Source: Apium graveolens
Lineage: Eukaryota > Streptophyta > Magnoliopsida > Apiales > Apiaceae
Assembly: GCF_009905375.1 (NCBI RefSeq)
Contig: NC_133656.1
Location: 228,683,739-228,747,738 of the forward strand
Length of the DNA stretch: 64,000 bases
Direction: 5' to 3'
Below the pieces are notes generated by a model. It saw only the letters and a program-made list of their open reading frames with translations, was not told where the DNA came from and ran no database searches. Each line of letters opens with the position of its first letter. Position 1 is the first letter of the stretch. Positions 59,070-64,000 of the stretch are shown one piece after another. A program made the position numbers and the translations under genes.

Positions 59070-59353
59070 TGATAACAGTATGAAGACGATGTTTCAAGGT
59101 ACGATATATCCACAAAATAACACAATACTCAAGCCTAATTGCGATCTATCACAAGAACAATAATCTGACTCATAATTGATAAGAAACTTTCAAGAAGAAC
59201 AAGAGATTTTGCAAAATCAACACAATACTCAGACCTAATTGCGATGTATCACAAGAATAACAATCTCATTCGTAATTGATTAAGAAACAAGAAATCTTAC
59301 GAAATTAGCGATGCGGAAACGTAATATTGCTTCGATCGTAAGCTCTGATACCA

Positions 59354-59628
59354 TAACAACTTTTGTACTGTGACATTAATGGAGTTAACAGCTTATATCA
59401 AATATATCTGTAGAACAAGGAAGTGTATACATCTAACCCATAGTGAAATGTTTGTTACAAGCTTAGAAGAATGAAGGGACTACACCTAAACTATATATAT
59501 ACTATATAAAATGACAGCTAGCTTTCTAACAGAATTTATTTTGTCAACTAAAATAAGGGTTTGTTTGGCTAAAAAGAACTTGCAACTTATTGTTGACTTT
59601 TATCTTGTTGACCAGAATATTCTCATTA
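59354..59628 (-). repeat. 5' LTR of the 5.5 kb copia element
   Basis: 275 bp, followed on the minus strand by the PBS. A TATATATAG run offers a TATA-type promoter on the minus strand. Confidence 0.93.
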
Positions 59629-59776
59629 CATTCTGATGTTGAGTTTCAAGTTAAATGTTGGAGACAGGATTGCTCAGTTAATTATTGAGAAAATTATGAC
59701 TCCTGATGTTATGGAAGTTAATGATTTGGACGAGACTGTTCGAGGTGTCGGTGGCTTTGGATCCACCGGAGTGTAA

Positions 59777-60397
59777 CACAAAACGTTACATTGTGTCTTG
59801 TATTGTCTTCATTTCATTGGGGCCTAGTTTAGTTGTGTTTAAAAATATGGGTTTGTGTTGTGTGTATTCATGAACACATGTTAAGTAATAAAATTTATAA
59901 TTATGATGTATTTTGATGGTTGTGGTTGTTGCGAATGCGGGGAGTCCATCATTATAAAGCAGTGTGATCCAATCAAAACAAACTAAACTTATAAAATTTT
60001 GTGTTTATGGCACATTACACAAAAACCGTTATTGGTGTTTGTGTGGCAGTCTATTTGCACGTTGGCGTTGGCTATGTAACTGATACATATGTTAAAATCA
60101 AACTTTAACCATTGATGTTACAGCCTTGTTATGGATCAAATAGAATAGATCACTAGTCAATCAATCTTAAACATACAGTTTGTGTATTGATATTCAAGAT
60201 AATATAAATGCTCTTTCAAAGAATCCTTCTGCAGATCCAGCAAGTATGGTCTGCTGCCATCTTGTTAGTGCCCAGAAGTAGTAATCCTGTAAAGAGAGAT
60301 GTGTGCCAAAATAGACAAATTATTTAACAAATTTGCCACCAGATATCTAAGCGTCTGGTTATGACTTATGAGTGTTGTCCGATTGAGAAAAAGGATT
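59777..60397. other. Former dUTPase 3' flank and BAHD 3' flank
   Basis: No gene. The first part is the probable 3' UTR of the dUTPase pseudogene; the right part is downstream of the convergent acyltransferase gene. Confidence 0.45.
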
Positions 60398-61828
60398 TTA
60401 GCCAACCAAACTACGCAACCCCTGTGCGAAGACATTTGAGAACTCATCCATTTCATTTTTAGGTAAGATCACGCCTATCTCGGTATCCATTTTTGAATCT
60501 TTACATCTCGACAGAGATAATGGTTCGTCCACAAATTCAAACTTTAGAGGTTTACCCCATCCAAAATCTATGCTGTTGTAATAGTCCAACTTGGGGGAGC
60601 CAGCAATACCAATAGTCCATTCCCCTCTCATTGCACCGGAAAGGTCCTCCAGCCACTTGTCTGAACGGTGCAACGGACCTTCCTTAAGCTTCACAGATAT
60701 TGAATCTCCCAACACTTCAGCAGCAGCAGCAAGGCCTTCTTCTCCTACTATAACCCTGCCTGTTTGCACTCCAAGACATAGCACTAAGCAATTGCCGAAG
60801 TAAGAAGCAGGCAAGGGCGGATCTAATCGAGCACGACAATCCATAACAAACCCAAAGTTCTGAGACTCATCTAAATTGTGCACCTCTTCCAGAACACTGG
60901 CCCGTGTTTTTGCAAAACATGTCCATAGATAAGCACACATAACGGTGAAAGACGACAAATATGCTAAGTTTGGCCGTTTTGTTGATACCATGTTCTTCAG
61001 GGCCTTAATATTTGCTTCAGTTAATACAAATGTTGCCCTAACCTTAATGTTTGAGGAATCTTGAGTAGTCTCCTTTTGTTGCTGCATCTGCTTAACTAGC
61101 GGTCCTAATGTTTTCACAAGCACAGTACTTAGACCATGGGGGTCTTTGATACAACTCCTATCATAACTTGGAATTTGAAAGTCCTCATAAGGTACCAAAT
61201 CATTAACATCAAGTTTACCATCAGAGATATGAACTTGTTTAGCAATCGAAGCCCATGCTCGTACAAAGTTGAACACGGAGCTTCCATCTGCAACAACGTG
61301 TGAGTTCGTGATTCCAATACAGATACCGCGGTTTGGAAATACAGTCACTTGGATAGCAAACACAGTAGAAGCAGAGCATTTTTCCCCGGAGGTATCAATA
61401 CAAGTAGTTGACTGGAGTTGCGGAACCAGAGGCTTTAACATGTTAACATCACGTACATGGTTTCCCAAAAACTGATCGAGATCATCGGTGCACTCAGCAA
61501 ATGTTACAGACACCGAGTCTCCATCCAAGTATCGAATTTGAAAATCAGTGGTGGAACTAGTATCGGAGGGTGCTAGTAATTTTCCAGCTAAAGGAGTGAA
61601 GTGTTTGAGAGGCATAGATAACGAGGTCTTGATAATTGGAACTGTGTGTTGAACAAAATGTTGAGTGGAGTATGGAAAATCGAAGAAGATGACACGGGCA
61701 AGGGGATTGAAAGGGAGCCATATTAAGTCGAAGAACTGGAGGGGCAGAGAGGTGACTGCAACAGGGTCGCGGGGTGGAGAGACACTGCACTGTTCAAAAA
61801 CTGTTAGTGTGGCTGATAGACCCTCCAT
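60398..61828 (-). CDS. BAHD acyltransferase (HXXXD type), malonyltransferase-like clade
   Basis: 476 aa, single exon, intact. BAHD enzymes transfer acyl groups from CoA thioesters to plant phenolics, alcohols or amines in the cytosol. The catalytic H177-x-x-x-D181 is in NSHVVADGSS; the structural DFGWG is at 421-425. YFGNC (343-347) is the clade signature of anthocyanin/phenolic-glucoside malonyltransferases and aromatic acyltransferases (clade I). PLARVIFFDFPY and LKHFTPLAGKLL are also typical of that clade. The start MEGLSATLTVFEQC and total length fit the family. By family, the likely substrate is a flavonoid or phenolic glycoside with malonyl- or hydroxycinnamoyl-CoA; the acceptor cannot be told from sequence. 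No cluster partner lies nearby. Confidence 0.92.
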   Translation of the reverse strand: MEGLSATLTVFEQCSVSPPRDPVAVTSLPLQFFDLIWLPFNPLARVIFFDFPYSTQHFVQHTVPIIKTSLSMPLKHFTPLAGKLLAPSDTSSTTDFQIRYLDGDSVSVTFAECTDDLDQFLGNHVRDVNMLKPLVPQLQSTTCIDTSGEKCSASTVFAIQVTVFPNRGICIGITNSHVVADGSSVFNFVRAWASIAKQVHISDGKLDVNDLVPYEDFQIPSYDRSCIKDPHGLSTVLVKTLGPLVKQMQQQKETTQDSSNIKVRATFVLTEANIKALKNMVSTKRPNLAYLSSFTVMCAYLWTCFAKTRASVLEEVHNLDESQNFGFVMDCRARLDPPLPASYFGNCLVLCLGVQTGRVIVGEEGLAAAAEVLGDSISVKLKEGPLHRSDKWLEDLSGAMRGEWTIGIAGSPKLDYYNSIDFGWGKPLKFEFVDEPLSLSRCKDSKMDTEIGVILPKNEMDEFSNVFAQGLRSLVG

Positions 61829-64000
61829 TTTCTACTGCACAGAGGGTGCTGTTGTTTGAAGATAATGCATCCTGTCCCATACAATATTGTTTTATGTACA
61901 GCGTCTCTATTATTTGTCTTTCCAGGAAAGACGCGTAATATTATTGATATGGTATGGCCCTTTTGTTTGTCGACCACACATTCACATTATTCTTATTTTC
62001 GTTTCTTCAAATTATCCTGCTTCTAGACATAAAAATAGTCTAAGCACTTACGTAATGCGTATGAGTATGTGTTGAATACTCAATATCAAAGATTGATGTG
62101 CTCAAAAGAGTTGTCACAGATTAAAAGAAATATAATTGTATTCCCGTACCAATTGTTATTCGACGCGCTTTAAGATAAATATAAAATATTATTTTATTAA
62201 TTTTTTTTTTTAAAAAAATTCTGAATAAAAATATAATATTTAAACTTTTATTTAAAAAAATAATTTTTTTAAAAAATTTATAGAACCACACATTTGATTC
62301 ATGTTGAAATGTGTGCCGAACATTATATTAGAAATAATAATATTTGGGAGGGATTGGGGAGTATTTTTTAGATTAAGGGATTGTGTTGGTGGTATAAGGG
62401 TATACTTTAGAATAAGGGGTTGTGTTTGTATATACAGACTTGCTATCTCTTCTATATATAATAGCCTAACAAGAGATAATATTTTGAGATTAAAAAGTCT
62501 CATTTAAAAGACTAAACTACCCCTGTTTTTAATATTTATATAAAAAATTGTATTTTTTGGGAATCGAATTCAAGTTGCTTCATTCTTCTATACAACCTCG
62601 TACCACTACACCATATTGTCACATGTGCTTTTTATCATACACACATAATATGTAAGTGTGCTAAATAAATATTTTATTTAACTTTAAAGATAGCTACTTG
62701 AATTCCGAAAAAAAAAGATAGTTACTTGAATATTTGTACAATTAATTTTAAAGAATTGAATTTCAGATATAAAGTTAGCCATAGTACATAAATGGATTAT
62801 TATCTTATTTATTATTATTTTTTTTGTTTGAAAATATATCTCATATATTTTTAACATATTTTTTATTATAAAAAGTAATTAAAATGTACATATATAATTT
62901 TTAAAGAAAATATTGAAAATATAATCGCCTATATATAAATAATCTAGATTGGTATTAAATATTTAGATAAGTTTGAATTATAATGAGTCAATAAATTTTA
63001 GTTTATTTTAAATTTGAAATCAGAATTTGGCCCATTATTCAAAAAATACTCGAAATTTGACTATATGACTAGCCGAAAAATATTGTCACATTCTACGTTT
63101 AGTAAATTTAAATTAGAAGTTCGACGAGAATATCTTACCAATAATGTGAAATTTTTTTATATATTATATTAATATAAATTAATGTGTCAAGTCAATTGAT
63201 TATTTGTATTAAAATTATCAACTTCACTAGTAGCGCAATAGTGTTTTGAGACTTGTCACGATTTTAAAAATATTTAAAATTTGATATGAGATCTCACGAG
63301 ATTTGTTAAAACTACGATGATATATTAATTCGATTTATTTTTCATTTTTCACTTTAAAAAAACTAGCATTTTAAAAAGAATTCTTTTAGATAAACAATAT
63401 TTATTGATCAAGATAATATTGTACAAATAATTTGAATTATTTTAATATTTTGAATTATTCAAATAAAAGTTATATCTATACTATATTGTAGCATTTGATT
63501 CAATACATTTTATACTATTTTAAAAAATAAATATTGTTCAATAATTTGAAGGAATTAACCAGTTCAACTAATATTTATAAAACTTTATCGAATTGAAAAA
63601 TATTTAATTTTAGGAGAATAATATTCAATATTATCAAATTATTATATGAATAAATATTAGAGTTGTAATGAAAAAAACTTAAAAATAGTTTAAATAACAA
63701 TATAATTACAATATTTCCTTCAAATTCTTGAAAAAATCATGAACATCAATAATAAGTCTTAGAATACATAATTTATTTTTATGTTATATTATTGATACTC
63801 AGTCGCGTAAAAAATAGATATGGATTGTTTGTTAGTGATAATGTGAATACCATATATAAATTATTGCAATTTATTTATTATATAATTTTAATTTTTGAAT
63901 AATTATAAATACATATTATTTAAGTAATCAATTGCCTCACTTAGATATTAATAATGATTGTACATGTACATAAATCAGATATTTATCATATAAATAATTG
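61829..64000. other. AT-rich intergenic DNA, no gene seen
   Basis: About 160 bp next to 61828 is the acyltransferase 5' region. The rest is very AT-rich with short ORFs only and no clear repeat, TIR or promoter. Confidence 0.5.

Larger units (their letters stand above)
54101..59628 (-). mobile_element. Young Ty1/copia retrotransposon, 5.5 kb, in the dUTPase exon
   Basis: LTRs 54101-54375 and 59354-59628, each 275 bp, differ at only two positions. Target duplication CATTC (54096-54100 and 59629-59633). The LTR terminus on either side is TAA.../...TTA rather than TG...CA: it begins TAATGAG and ends GTTGTTA on the minus strand. The PBS TGGTATCAGAGC (initiator-Met tRNA; plus strand 59342-59353) abuts the 5' LTR, and a polypurine tract ATGGGGGGGC abuts the 3' LTR. 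Gag and pol are full length in one frame apart from a single TAG between them. Confidence 0.95.
53567..59776 (+). pseudogene. dUTP diphosphatase pseudogene, split by a copia element
   Basis: dUTPase hydrolyses dUTP to dUMP and diphosphate, keeping uracil out of DNA. Exons: 53567-53709 (MEAQSNTF..., motif 1 SAGYDL), 53820-53911, 53998-54100, then 59634-59776 after the insertion. The five family motifs are all recognisable: [23 protein letters not shown] plus [28 protein letters not shown]. Three lesions: TGA at 54078-54080 where the family has Gly after RGPV (GGA to TGA); the 5.5 kb retrotransposon in the codons for FNHS with the CATTC duplication; and an extra T at 59656 that shifts frame before motif 4. 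The frame would otherwise end at TAA 59774-59776. The length matches the plant enzyme without a transit peptide. No intact copy is in the window, so a functional gene must exist elsewhere. Confidence 0.92.

Noticed and set aside
60591..61859. Several short ORFs over the acyltransferase gene
   Set aside because: Other-frame shadows of a clear 476-codon BAHD gene.

Overview
The window is nuclear DNA of a dicotyledonous plant. It is AT-rich, its genes have GT-AG introns, and it holds Ty1/copia retrotransposons, several MITE classes and plant-specific gene families (CID-type PAM2/RRM proteins, a DUF4228/PADRE protein, an IQD calmodulin-target protein, a BAHD acyltransferase). The repeat types look like those of an asterid, perhaps Apiaceae, but that is an impression and was not tested.

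Layout. Bases 1-11054 hold no convincing gene. They contain two divergent, oppositely oriented copies of one dispersed repeat (1-~3240 and 9400-11054, probably retrotransposon LTR material), plain AT-rich DNA, and a satellite-like array (about 6956-9399) with a ~114 bp monomer that carries a GC-rich hairpin and is interrupted by an hAT-like MITE. Bases 11055-~17960 are a decayed, 5'-truncated SIRE-like copia element on the minus strand, with one 1457 bp LTR, minisatellites and a pol remnant. It abuts the PBS end of a different element. A Mutator-like MITE with a 10 bp target duplication (18936-19213) and a Stowaway-like MITE follow.

Bases 20500-38600 are the main genic block: three tandem plus-strand paralogues of the CID8-13 family, which are poly(A)-binding-protein-interacting proteins with a PAM2 motif and two RRMs. 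Gene A (377 aa) is canonical. Gene B (predicted 540 aa) has an extra copy of its first coding exon and a second PAM2-bearing exon. Gene C (predicted up to 552 aa) has five in-frame tandem copies of the N-terminal exon and has lost the PAM2 motif by an in-frame deletion. The nine exons that follow the N-terminal module are almost identical in size and phase in all three (first exon 111, 111 and 108 bp, last exon variable). A Harbinger-like MITE nested in a CACTA-like MITE lies between A and B.

Downstream are a single-exon DUF4228 gene (40341-40844) and a five-exon IQD gene (42931-44783). A complete 7.2 kb copia element (45829-53039, target duplication ATTCA) has one amber codon between integrase and RT. 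Next is a dUTPase pseudogene (53567-59776) that still has a promoter with paired E2F sites. It carries a nonsense codon, a frameshift and a young 5.5 kb copia insertion (54101-59628, target duplication CATTC, LTRs differing at 2 of 275 positions). The last gene is an intact BAHD acyltransferase on the minus strand (60398-61828). The final 2 kb is AT-rich and shows no gene.

Exon boundaries were read by eye from splice consensus, reading frame and comparison between paralogues; no alignment or database search was run.
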